Positions 1 through 6,648 of a stretch of DNA of 27,890 nt are shown here, piece by piece. The first letter of the stretch is position 1. Each line of letters starts with the position of its first letter. Location of the stretch: positions 1-27,890 of IMG/VR virus record IMGVR_UViG_3300008216_000055. One strand, given 5' to 3'. The notes below the pieces were generated by a model. That model saw only the letters and a program-made list of their open reading frames with translations, was not told the origin of the DNA and searched no databases. The position numbers and the translations under genes were made by a program. This stretch comes from a virus.

Positions 1-119
1 ATCCAATCCGCCACCTTGGTGATAGTCTCCCAGACGGCGTTCGCTACATTCGTGGTGAACTTGAATGCAGCCTGTACCCCATTGGCGATCCAGTCCGTAA
101 CCTTGGTGATAGTCTCCCA
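1..119 (-). repeat. 87-bp (29-codon) tandem repeat in tape measure gene
   Basis: Positions 13-32 and 100-119 are identical over 20 bases, and bases 1-12 match 88-99 with three differences. The period is 87 bp, or 29 codons, and each copy encodes WETITKV followed by (T/A)DWI. More copies may lie left of the window. Tape measure proteins often carry tryptophan-spaced helical repeats, so this is probably protein-level periodicity. Confidence 0.75.
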
Positions 120-1169
120 CGCGTTACCGGCGAGGTCTTTCGTCAGCTTTAGGGCGGCATTAACAGCCGTTTTGCCACTCTCCCACCACCCTAATACTGT
201 CTCGACGATCTTATCGATCACGCCCTTCGTGAAGTTAATTGCGATGCCGATTCCTGTCGCTGCGAGGCCAACCCAGTCCTTAATCGTATCTATCAGGGAC
301 CAGAACGTACCCGTAAGAAAATTGATGGTAATACCGAAGGCCGCAGGGATAAGCTCGGTGAAGAACGCATTGAAATTGGCTTTCAGCTCGTCGCTAATAA
401 TGGACTTAAGGAAGTTGGGGATGGTCTCGGTGAATGCCTTCTTGAGGAACGGTAGGACGGTGTCGCTAATGTAATCCATTAACTTCCCCCAGTCCTCTTG
501 CAACTCCTTGCTAAACAGCAGGTCCTTGATATTGAAGTTCAGCAAGTCCTCTACGGCCTGCTGTAAGGTCGTCTTTACCTTATCGAGAACCGTCGTTGCG
601 CCCTCACCCGCGGCGATAATCCTCTGCATACCAGTCTCGTAGGAGCCCAGCCAGCCGACGAGGTCTTCAAGGGGCCGGATATTGCCCAGCATCGCCTCGC
701 CGATGGCCTTTGAGGCTTGCTCTACTGATACGCCCGTAGCCTGAACCAGGGCCAGGGCGGCCTCTACGTCGTCGATGCCGGTAGTGGCATCCTTCGATGT
801 GTTGAGAATGATTCCAAACGCCTTCTCGGCATCCTTGGCAGTCTTGGCGTACGCATCCCCAATAGTAGCAAATTGAGGCTTTGCCGCCTCGAAGGACTGC
901 TTAGCTATAGGCCCCATGCTTGCGACGACGAGGTTGGTATGAGCAGATACCTTCTGGAGTTCGCGGTGCACGTCAATAATGGCCTTTATCGAGAAGACAC
1001 CCGCGACGGCGCCGACCCCGATAGCGGCAAGGGCGCTACTGAATCCCTTGAGGCCAGTCGTTACACCAGCGAAGCCCCGCTTCGTAGTCGTCAGGCTACT
1101 ATCAAGCTCCTTGAAGCCCGCCTTGGCCTGTTTCGTATCTGCACTAACCTTTAGCTCTACGTCAGCCAT
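1..1169 (-). CDS. Tape measure protein, partial (C-terminus beyond window)
   Basis: Reading leftward from the ATG at 1169, the frame stays open to the window edge (about 389 codons), so the gene is cut. The N-terminus resembles tail length tape measure proteins: a charged start (MADVELKVSADTKQAKAGF), a glycine/alanine-rich hydrophobic stretch near residues 36-65, then long helical, coiled-coil-like segments with DDVEAALALVQATG typical of the family. Such proteins fill the tail tube and set its length. The ATG overlaps the stop of the frameshifted chaperone by 8 nt, the classic chaperone-tape measure arrangement. GGTGGGG just before the ATG is the likely SD. Downstream hydrophobic segments carry a 29-residue repeat. 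Family assignment is firm; length is unknown. Confidence 0.88.
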   Translation of the reverse strand, partial: MADVELKVSADTKQAKAGFKELDSSLTTTKRGFAGVTTGLKGFSSALAAIGVGAVAGVFSIKAIIDVHRELQKVSAHTNLVVASMGPIAKQSFEAAKPQFATIGDAYAKTAKDAEKAFGIILNTSKDATTGIDDVEAALALVQATGVSVEQASKAIGEAMLGNIRPLEDLVGWLGSYETGMQRIIAAGEGATTVLDKVKTTLQQAVEDLLNFNIKDLLFSKELQEDWGKLMDYISDTVLPFLKKAFTETIPNFLKSIISDELKANFNAFFTELIPAAFGITINFLTGTFWSLIDTIKDWVGLAATGIGIAINFTKGVIDKIVETVLGWWESGKTAVNAALKLTKDLAGNAWETITKVTDWIANGVQAAFKFTTNVANAVWETITKVADW

Positions 1170-1787
1170 TCCCCACCATCGTTATATCCGCGAGGTCCTT
1201 ATCGGTAATACCACCCTTGCCACCGTTAGACTCCGGTGTGTGCCGCCCGAGGGCTAGCACTTGCGATAGGCGTAAAATCTCGGTGCTCTCCGCGAGGAAT
1301 TGCCCCGGCGATAAATGCCACTTCTGGCACATCCCCTCTATTAACTCGGCCCGCTCTAGCTCCCAGGGTTTAGTGAACTCGCTCCCGTCGGCGTTAGTGG
1401 CACCGGGTCCGAAGTGCTTCCATTGGGCGAGTCGACTTCTAAAGGGACGGATACCTCGGCCACCATCCCCATCCACGCCTTTATTAGGAAAAGGCTGAAG
1501 CGCAAGATAGACCCCGTTCGAAAGCCCTCTACCGTCGCCGGGATCGGTTCTCCGTCGTCGTCGAGGAGGTTCCACCCGATCAGGACGTGCTCGGCGAAGG
1601 TAGCAAGTAGAACGGCGATCTGGGACTGTTCGCCGCCTTCGGCCGCCTGACCCAGCCCGATGAGGTCCAGGTATAGGGCGTTCGATACGTCAAGCTGTAC
1701 CTCGACCTTCGCGCCCACCCACTCCGTATCGTCAAAGTTGAGGTCCGCCGTCTTACGCTGGAGCGTATATCCCCTCTCAGATGTCAA
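1162..1787 (-). CDS. Tail assembly chaperone, -1 frameshift fusion (gpG-GT type)
   Basis: Two overlapping reading frames precede the tape measure gene. The upstream frame starts at a TTG (1787) with GGAGGGG five bases before it. If ribosomes slip -1 at the CCCTTTA heptamer (minus strand 1446 to 1440), translation continues in the second frame to the TGA at 1164-1162. The product is about 208 residues: 116 from the first frame and 92 from the second. The second-frame part reads like a real protein (helical WELERAELIEGM, WHLSPGQFLAES, EILRLSQVLALG). Lambda G/GT and many siphophages make such a pair in a fixed ratio as chaperones of the tape measure protein. Location, slip direction and heptamer all agree; slippage itself is inferred. 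Confidence 0.8.
1356..1787 (-). CDS. Tail assembly chaperone, unshifted short form (gpG-like)
   Basis: This is the zero-frame product, 143 residues, starting at TTG 1787 and stopping at TAG 1356-1358. It has a beta-rich N-terminal half (EWVGAKVEVQLDVSNALYLDLIGLG), then helices around residues 50-75 and 85-110. The last residues after the slip site (from about 117) are Ser/Pro/Thr-rich and look unstructured, as expected if only the slipped ribosomes produce a folded C-terminal domain. In lambda-like systems this abundant short form coats the tape measure protein during tail assembly. The gene sits between a tail tube-like gene and the tape measure gene. Confidence 0.75.
   Translation of the reverse strand: MTSERGYTLQRKTADLNFDDTEWVGAKVEVQLDVSNALYLDLIGLGQAAEGGEQSQIAVLLATFAEHVLIGWNLLDDDGEPIPATVEGFRTGSILRFSLFLIKAWMGMVAEVSVPLEVDSPNGSTSDPVPLTPTGASSLNPGS
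1440..1446 (-). other. Slippery heptamer C CCT TTA for -1 frameshifting
   Basis: In the upstream frame the codons read GTC CCT TTA GAA, so the X XXY YYZ pattern (CCC TTT A) is exactly in phase. A -1 slip lets both tRNAs re-pair with CCC and TTT and enters the frame that ends at 1162. No other in-phase heptamer of this form was seen in the overlap (1356-1575). No downstream pseudoknot was worked out. Confidence 0.75.
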
Positions 1788-1811
1788 CGTAGCCCCTCCA
1801 TTTACCTGTTT

Positions 1812-1830
1812 CCGGGGTCGGAGGCCCCGG
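1812..1830 (-). other. Hairpin between tail tube-like gene and chaperone gene
   Basis: A 6-bp perfect GC stem (CCGGGG/CCCCGG, 7-nt loop) lies in the 70-bp gap after the 134-aa gene. It is not followed by a T-run, so it is unlikely to be a standard intrinsic terminator. It could be an mRNA stability or processing element. Confidence 0.35.
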
Positions 1831-1857
1831 CACGTAGCCGAGGCCCTACCCTTCGCT

Positions 1858-2262
1858 TTAGGCCCAGGTCGGTACCGTTGTGCTATTGAGCAGGCCCGGC
1901 GCCGTATACGTCAGTTCGCCGGTAGCCGACCGAGCTAGCGCGTAGTCGGTGAAGATAGTCTCGTTCGGGAGGGTCTGCCCCGAGTGGACGAGCGTCACCG
2001 TACGCGTTACCGACGAAGACGACACCGTCTTGAACACGTCGTGGCTCAGGTTCGACGCATCGTTGAAGGTCCCCACGATCGTGATGGTGAAGTCAGCGAG
2101 CAGAAGCAGCCGCTCCATACCGCTTGAGTTGATCCCCGTCACGTCCTGAACGCCCCGAGGGACGCCCCAGTCGACCGTCTGGATATCGTTCGAGATGCTC
2201 CGGGCCGTTCCGCCGCTGTCGTCGACAGCGCAAGTCAAGCCTAGCCCTGCTTCCTTGGCCAT
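1858..2262 (-). CDS. Putative tail tube/tail structural protein (paralogue of the 243-aa protein)
   Basis: The product has 134 residues, with ATG 2262 preceded by AGGAGA. Residues 35-53 contain PRGVQD(V)TG...SS..ERLL and residues 66-74 FNDAS..SH, a block shared almost residue for residue with the 243-aa protein encoded at 2669-3400. The rest is Ser/Thr-rich and beta-like, as in phage major tail proteins. Because it sits directly upstream of the chaperone and tape measure genes, it is the better candidate for the tail tube subunit. Which of the two paralogues is the main tube protein cannot be told from sequence. The name is an inference from position and composition. Confidence 0.6.
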   Translation of the reverse strand: MAKEAGLGLTCAVDDSGGTARSISNDIQTVDWGVPRGVQDVTGINSSGMERLLLLADFTITIVGTFNDASNLSHDVFKTVSSSSVTRTVTLVHSGQTLPNETIFTDYALARSATGELTYTAPGLLNSTTVPTWA

Positions 2263-2271
2263 GTTGTTCTC

Positions 2272-2700
2272 CTATCCGCGCTTGCGCGCCTCCTGTAGTC
2301 GATACGCACTCTCGTTAAACTCCCCCATGAAGTCCGGGAAGTCCATTACCCTCGGCTGCGTGCCCACCTTGTGTAGGAAGATCGGCTCGCGCTCGATCGG
2401 TAGCAGGTGCTCGTTAAAACACTGCTGGCCAGGTGGGAATGCGAAGGTCACGATTCCGACCTCCTCCTTTGTGGTGAAGTGGAGAATGGACCGTCCCTCG
2501 CGGGTCCTCATGGGATTCATCGCGTTACGGATATATAGGTCCTTGTCCGATCCGATCGGCACCACGACCTCGAAGCCCATGATGTGTCGCGGACATGCAA
2601 CCTCGTCACATCGAGCCCGCCGCCAGTAGTCCTTGCCCCACGGCCTCGTGGCGCGGTAGCGATCCAGCTTAGGCGTACGCCGTGTCGTCAACAGACTCAC
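2272..2700 (-). CDS. Hypothetical phage protein between tail genes
   Basis: The frame has 142 codons and begins with GTG at 2700, overlapping the upstream tail gene by 32 bp; no clear SD precedes this GTG, so the start is uncertain. The product is basic at its N-terminus, has a possible metal-binding cluster near residues 31-39 (CDEVACPRH), then a beta-rich core (GFEVVVPIGS, ILHFTTKEEVGIVTF, EPIFLHKVG) and an acidic/aromatic end. No family is recognised. Its place between two tail tube-like genes suggests a tail or tail-assembly role, but this is only context. Confidence 0.5.
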   Translation of the reverse strand: MSLLTTRRTPKLDRYRATRPWGKDYWRRARCDEVACPRHIMGFEVVVPIGSDKDLYIRNAMNPMRTREGRSILHFTTKEEVGIVTFAFPPGQQCFNEHLLPIEREPIFLHKVGTQPRVMDFPDFMGEFNESAYRLQEARKRG

Positions 2701-3400
2701 CCCTTCTGATCCCGACCGCGAAGACGGCGGTGCTAAAGCTTCCCGAGGTGGTCACGCGCAGGTATCGATCCACGGTACCGGCGACGGTCAGCCGCTCCGT
2801 TGTTCTGCCTGTTGCGTTGGTGAACGCCTTCAGCGTCGCCCAGGTCGAATTGTTGGCACTGTCCTCTACCGTGATCGTTACCGTACCCGACGCAAGGCTC
2901 ATTACCTGGAGGAATACGGCGGCGCCGGATGCACTCGAGGCGGAATTGTCCACGCTCGTAGTCGAGGCCCCCGACGAATGGCTAACCTTCCCAGCGGTGA
3001 GCAGGTCGCCCCATTCCAGCGGAACGAGGTTAGCTAGGCACTGCACGGTCAGCGAGAGCGCCCCGTCCTGGGTACGGCTGCCGTCGTAATTGATCTGCTT
3101 CGAGACGAGGTGGGCCATCACGTCGCCTCGGGTCGTACTCTGCGCGTAGAAGGCCAGTACGTCGGTAGTGAGCAGCGGACTCAGGGCCGGGTGGGACTGA
3201 AGGCTCGCATCATTAAACCAGCTTTTGAAGTCCATCAGGCCGTCTCCGTGCGTCAGTAGCCGTTCAATCGCCGAACTGGATAGCCCGGTCAAGTCCTGGA
3301 CGCCGCGCGGCGAGGAGATCTGATCCAGGGCGCTAACGTCGCCTGAAAGGTCGTATCCACCGATATAAAACTGCCCCCCAAGGCCGCCCTTTTTGGCCAT
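2669..3400 (-). CDS. Putative tail tube protein with C-terminal beta-sandwich-like domain
   Basis: The product has 243 residues; ATG 3400 directly follows the stop of the 58-aa gene, whose last codons supply AAGGAGGTT as SD. Residues 31-49 and 62-70 match the 134-aa paralogue (PRGVQDLTG, ERLL, FNDAS..SH). The C-terminal part (about 145-235) alternates short hydrophobic strands with Ser/Thr/Gly (GTVTITVEDSANNSTW, TERLTVAGTVDRYLRVTTSG), typical of jelly-roll or Ig-like decorating domains on virion proteins. Likely a tail tube subunit with a surface-exposed appended domain. The homology between the two proteins is visible; the function is inferred. Confidence 0.6.
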   Translation of the reverse strand: MAKKGGLGGQFYIGGYDLSGDVSALDQISSPRGVQDLTGLSSSAIERLLTHGDGLMDFKSWFNDASLQSHPALSPLLTTDVLAFYAQSTTRGDVMAHLVSKQINYDGSRTQDGALSLTVQCLANLVPLEWGDLLTAGKVSHSSGASTTSVDNSASSASGAAVFLQVMSLASGTVTITVEDSANNSTWATLKAFTNATGRTTERLTVAGTVDRYLRVTTSGSFSTAVFAVGIRRGESVDDTAYA

Positions 3401-3577
3401 CTACTTAACCTCCTTCAGGAAGCCCCGTTCCACGTAGTCGCCAGGGATGCCCTCGAACGTATCACCCTCGTAAAACAGGACCGGACCATCATGGCTATCC
3501 ATCGTGATAACCGGCATGCCCTCGGGGACTCCGCGTGGATTCAGGACCTTGTACTTCCCATGCTTAGGCTTGGCCAT
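3401..3577 (-). CDS. Small conserved-looking phage protein (58 aa)
   Basis: ATG 3577 has TAGGAG upstream and the frame ends at TAG 3401-3403, directly before the next ATG. The product begins MAKPKHGKYKVLNPRG and contains VPEGMPVITM, GPVLFYEGDTFEG and a final GFLKEVK. It is basic at the start with several short beta strands. It resembles small proteins found among siphophage head-tail joining genes, but no family name is justified. Tight packing between two well-supported genes with proper SDs makes it a likely real gene. Confidence 0.65.
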   Translation of the reverse strand: MAKPKHGKYKVLNPRGVPEGMPVITMDSHDGPVLFYEGDTFEGIPGDYVERGFLKEVK

Positions 3578-3586
3578 GTTGTACTC

Positions 3587-4051
3587 CTACAACGCCGCGG
3601 TCGCCGAGTCGTCTACGATCAGCGGCAACATGATGTCCGCTACCCGGAACAGGATGCCGCTCTGGTCGAGGTGACCATATTCCGTTGCCACCGACTGCCC
3701 GTACTGACCGCCTACGTCGATATTGCGGATGTTGGCCCCGAGGTCCGCGTCCTCCACGAGGTCCTGCTTGATATTCGATACAGCGTTGGCTAGCCCTAGC
3801 TCCATACCCTCGACGGGCTCCTGGAGCATCTGGTAATAGCAGCGCAACATCACCAGGTGCAGTTCGATAGTCCCGCCGTTCAGCGAGAGGGCCGCTACGA
3901 AGTCGCGGAGCATGTAGATCGCGACGAATATCTTGTCGGTGTCCGCCTCGGGCGGCACCACTGGCTCGCCGATCACCACAGCGTGGGCGTACCGTCCCGC
4001 CGACACATGGCTGGCTACCTGTTTCAGTGTTGCGGTTACATCGAACGCCAT
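3587..4051 (-). CDS. Putative tail terminator/tail completion protein
   Basis: The product has 154 residues, and the ATG (4051) directly abuts the stop of the preceding gene. It has an N-terminal helix (MAFDVTATLKQVASHV), a beta segment (YAHAVVIGEPVVPPEA, KIFVAIYML, TIELHLVMLRCY) and helices. Size, alternation of strands and helices, and position between an HK97-gp10-like protein and the tail tube genes fit the tail terminator family (lambda gpU-like) that caps the tail tube. No diagnostic motif was found, so the name is mainly positional. Confidence 0.5.
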   Translation of the reverse strand: MAFDVTATLKQVASHVSAGRYAHAVVIGEPVVPPEADTDKIFVAIYMLRDFVAALSLNGGTIELHLVMLRCYYQMLQEPVEGMELGLANAVSNIKQDLVEDADLGANIRNIDVGGQYGQSVATEYGHLDQSGILFRVADIMLPLIVDDSATAAL

Positions 4052-4471
4052 CTAGCGCGCCTTGAGGTCGTTAATGAGCTTGTTTATATGGGCACCGAGC
4101 GCCGTCTTCTTCTTCTCGTTTAGCCATTGATCGGTACGGCGGAACATCGCGTAGCCCCGGAACCGGGTGCGCCCGATAGCCCCGACCTCAAGCCACGGCC
4201 CGTAGATCACCCCGCTATCGTGGAGTCGCCCTACCCGGCCATGTACCTCACCGTGAATGTTCCGCCGGTAGTGCCCCTTCGATGCCTTTCCGCGCCCGGC
4301 CTGTGAGACGGTCAGGAACACGCCCCCAGGACGCATCCGGGCCAACCCGTGCAGCCTGGCAAGCCCCAGGTCGACAAGCTCCCGCACCATACCGGCCGCC
4401 GCCCTCTCAACGATCTTCGGTCCGCGGAGTAGCAGGGGGCTCTTGATCTTCATGGAGACCCGCGTGGCCAC
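4052..4471 (-). CDS. HK97-gp10-like head-tail joining/tail completion protein
   Basis: The frame has 139 codons. The start is probably GTG 4471, overlapping the stop of the previous gene (TAGTG), with GGAGG ten bases upstream; ATG 4453 is an alternative. The product is very basic. It has a long N-terminal amphipathic helix (PKIVERAAAGMVRELVDLGLARLHGLAR), then SKGHYRRNIHGEVHGRVGRLHDSGVIYGPWLEVGAIGRTRFRGYAMFRRT, whose pattern (an early helix, then x-YG-x-x-x-E-x-G) is that of HK97 gp10/minor tail family proteins. It lies just after the connector genes, as in HK97-type modules. Confidence 0.62.
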   Translation of the reverse strand: MATRVSMKIKSPLLLRGPKIVERAAAGMVRELVDLGLARLHGLARMRPGGVFLTVSQAGRGKASKGHYRRNIHGEVHGRVGRLHDSGVIYGPWLEVGAIGRTRFRGYAMFRRTDQWLNEKKKTALGAHINKLINDLKAR

Positions 4472-4665
4472 TAGCTGTCGGCCTCCACTAGCTCGTATCT
4501 CTTGAATATCTTCCCAATGGCGCCCGTTGTCAGTACGTGAATCTCCACGTTAATGATAGCCGTCTGGGTTGGTTGCCAATCGAAGGAGATTCGAGCTACC
4601 TCGTTGGCATCCAGCCCCAACGCTTCGCATAGCTCGGTACCTACCTGGCCCACTTCAACGGCCAT
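4471..4665 (-). CDS. Small connector-region protein (64 aa)
   Basis: I chose ATG 4665 because it forms a TAATG overlap with the upstream connector gene and has AGGAG eight bases before it; a longer frame back to 4707 lacks an SD. The product begins MAVEVGQVGTELCEALGLDANEVARISFDW, followed by strands TAIINVEIHVLT and an acidic end. No family is recognised. Such short proteins between the connector and gp10-like genes are common in HK97-like phages. Confidence 0.6.
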   Translation of the reverse strand: MAVEVGQVGTELCEALGLDANEVARISFDWQPTQTAIINVEIHVLTTGAIGKIFKRYELVEADS

Positions 4666-5723
4666 TAGATCACTCCTGACCGCGGCCGAATGTAAAGGGC
4701 CATCCACGTCTTTATGAGGTCGGTTAGTTCGTTGCCCCTTAGCTCCTGTGCCGAATCCCCGACGCCTACCGTACGGGCGAAGTTGGCATTCTCCTGGACA
4801 ATCTTAGACAGGGCCAGTGCCAGGCACCACTCCCGGATGTTGAACGCGGGCTCGTACTTCGAGATAGCCGTGGCGTCGGCGTGGGTCGCCGCCGTGGTCC
4901 CGTTGACGCCGCGCTCGATCGTCAGTGTTCGGTTGATGTTGACCGCCGTATCGTCCGCGTGGGTGGCTACCTTCGTCCCGTTGTAGGCCCGGATCACGTC
5001 AACGTCGTTCGTGCGGACCGCCTTGACGTACATCTGCTCAGAGTCCAGCCGGATAACCTCACCCCGGAGAACGCCGTGGCTAGCATCCAGCGTGATCGTA
5101 TCGTCGTCTAGGGTCGCCACGATCGTCGCGTCGTTGACCACGACGGACCCCAGGGCTGCGAAGTCACGCTCGGACACGAATATCTGCTCGCTCTCGATCA
5201 GCAGGGTGTCCCCTACGTCGATCAAGGAAGCGTCGGAACAGACGCCCTCAGTCGCCGTGGCGTCAGAAGACAGGCCGCTTGAGACGGTACCGGTGGACTT
5301 CGTATCGTTGCTGTAGCCCCACGACCCGAGCACGCTGATAGATCGCTGCGGGGTATCACCAGACTGGAAGGCCGCCGAAGAGGATATATCTATCTCGATG
5401 CGGTCCTTCGGATCGACGTTATTGGGCTCGGTGAAGTAGTCGGTTGAGGCGATCGTGGTCGGGCTAGCGTTCTGGGCCTCGGACTTCAGGGTGGTCACCG
5501 CGAGGAGGTCCTGGTCCACCCAGAGCACCGTGCGGCGCCCGATCTGGTAGGGCGGCCAGCGGTAAAGGCGGGTTTCCGTCTTCGGGATGAAGAAGCGGCG
5601 CGTAGCCCGGTCTATGTCCCGGCTGGCAGCCTCGATGATGTCGTCGACCTTGCGGTCGCTATCCTGGCCCTTGATGCCAGCAGCAGCCTTCACGCGTTCG
5701 CGTGAGACGTACCAGTTTGCCAT
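4665..5723 (-). CDS. Head-tail connector (gp6-like adaptor) with inserted beta repeats
   Basis: The product has 352 residues; ATG 5723 is preceded by GGGGAGG. Residues 1-80 (MANWYVSRERVKAAAGI..., DDIIEAASRDIDRATRRFF, LYRWPP) and the last 60 residues (FNIREWCLALALSKIVQE, ELTDLIKTWMALY) match gp6/gp15-like connectors, which form the ring under the portal. A large middle insertion (about 145-300) has repeated units ending in NGT(K/T)(V/A)ATHAD-TA(V/I) and beta strands such as DTLLIESEQIFV and EVIRLDSEQMYV. This is about twice the length of a simple connector. The connector call is good; the job of the insert is unknown. Confidence 0.72.
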   Translation of the reverse strand: MANWYVSRERVKAAAGIKGQDSDRKVDDIIEAASRDIDRATRRFFIPKTETRLYRWPPYQIGRRTVLWVDQDLLAVTTLKSEAQNASPTTIASTDYFTEPNNVDPKDRIEIDISSSAAFQSGDTPQRSISVLGSWGYSNDTKSTGTVSSGLSSDATATEGVCSDASLIDVGDTLLIESEQIFVSERDFAALGSVVVNDATIVATLDDDTITLDASHGVLRGEVIRLDSEQMYVKAVRTNDVDVIRAYNGTKVATHADDTAVNINRTLTIERGVNGTTAATHADATAISKYEPAFNIREWCLALALSKIVQENANFARTVGVGDSAQELRGNELTDLIKTWMALYIRPRSGVI

Positions 5724-5780
5724 TGCCTCCCCTGCTTTCCAGTTCGGCTATCGGCGGGTTATTCAGTTGTTGCGTTTACG

Positions 5781-5945
5781 CTACCTAGGCCACCTGAAGT
5801 CCCCGAGCGGGCAGTTACGCCGCCCGTCCGGGTGAATGTCCAGAGGGTCCCCGTGACGAGGACAGGCGACGGGTGGCTCGGCGCGTTCACGCTCCGCCTC
5901 GCGCCTGTTCTCGTCCAGATACTCCTTTAACTGCTCCCAGGGCAT
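5781..5945 (-). CDS. Small phage protein with Cys/His cluster (54 aa)
   Basis: ATG 5945 forms a TAATG overlap with the 174-aa gene, and the frame closes at TAG 5781-5783. The product begins MPWEQLKEYLDENRREAERERAE (a charged helix) and then has ACPRHGDPL...RRNCPLGDFRWP, a short CPxHG...C knuckle. I recognise this layout (MPWEQL helix plus CP-x-x-G-x-PL and a terminal aromatic tail) from small proteins beside capsid genes of many phages; the function is unknown. A 57-bp gap to the connector gene follows. Confidence 0.7.
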   Translation of the reverse strand: MPWEQLKEYLDENRREAERERAEPPVACPRHGDPLDIHPDGRRNCPLGDFRWPR

Positions 5946-6469
5946 TAGTCCGGCTTGATCGTCAGGGTAACCCGGTACTTCTCGCCCGAGGTCGGGGTAT
6001 GGGCCGCAGAGCGCACTACCAGGACGCCGAACAGAGAGTCATCCCCGGCCGCGCAGACGAAGGGGATCGGCATTTTGAGGTCCGCGGATACCAGAGTGGC
6101 CTCCGAGGGACCCCCCAGGTCCTCCAGGGCCGCCCAGTCGATCTTCCCCTGGTAGTTGTCGCTCTCGGTTGCGTATACGGGGTTGGTGTTCGCCGCGTTG
6201 TCGTCGAGGTTCCCTGTCGGTGCGACATTGGTTAGATACATTGTCAGCACCGGCACCTTGGCCGTCTCGTCGCAGAGAACTACAGCCTTGGTGATCTTTC
6301 CACTCCCGCCGGGGGTGGGGACTACGGCATCGAAGTCCCAGTGTGTGCCCGCGGACGTGCTCTCCGAGATAACGTCCTCGTTGGTGTAGGCCGTAGTGTC
6401 GGCCGGGCGAGTCTTCTCGACCGATACTTCGATCTGTGCCCCGAGGACGCTTTTGTTCTTCATCGTCAT
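5945..6469 (-). CDS. Putative virion structural protein (174 aa)
   Basis: The product starts MTMKNKSVLGAQIEVSVEKTRP; a second in-frame ATG lies six bases on (6463). It is acidic and beta-rich with many Ser/Thr (ISESTSAGTHWDFDAVV, KVPVLTMYLTNVAPTG, DLKMPIPFVCAAGDDSLFGVLVVRS, YRVTLTIKPD), giving the look of a jelly-roll capsid decoration or minor head protein. It sits among virion genes and is translationally coupled to the 54-aa gene. No named family is recognised. Confidence 0.62.
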   Translation of the reverse strand: MTMKNKSVLGAQIEVSVEKTRPADTTAYTNEDVISESTSAGTHWDFDAVVPTPGGSGKITKAVVLCDETAKVPVLTMYLTNVAPTGNLDDNAANTNPVYATESDNYQGKIDWAALEDLGGPSEATLVSADLKMPIPFVCAAGDDSLFGVLVVRSAAHTPTSGEKYRVTLTIKPD

Positions 6470-6475
6470 GGGAGG

Positions 6476-6637
6476 CTAGCTCCTACTGCGTCTTGCTCGC
6501 CGCTTGGGCGGCTCTGGCCCCCTTGGCTCCCTAAGCGGCTTGGCCTCGACGACCGATGGGGTCATGGGCGCGTAGCAAACGTCGCACCTACGCGCCTGGC
6601 GCTCGGTCTCCCACCCGCACGCTTCGCACTGGTTCAT
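6476..6637 (-). CDS. Small zinc-ribbon protein (53 aa)
   Basis: ATG 6637 has GAGGTT eight bases upstream and ends at 6476. The product opens MNQCEACGWE and has CEAC (residues 4-7) and CDVC (residues 18-21), a compact four-cysteine zinc ribbon, followed by a basic, proline-rich tail (PRGPEPPKRRARRSRS) that could bind nucleic acid. A longer frame back to 6889 exists, but its upstream part is low-quality shadow sequence opposite the beta-helix gene. Function unknown; perhaps an assembly or host-interaction factor. Confidence 0.65.
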   Translation of the reverse strand: MNQCEACGWETERQARRCDVCYAPMTPSVVEAKPLREPRGPEPPKRRARRSRS

Positions 6638-6648
6638 ATACACAACCT

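Noticed and set aside
1437-1490. Other possible frameshift points upstream in the chaperone overlap (for example ATAAAG or the GGGATGG run)
   Set aside because: None gives an in-phase X XXY YYZ heptamer that allows both tRNAs to re-pair; CCCTTTA does.
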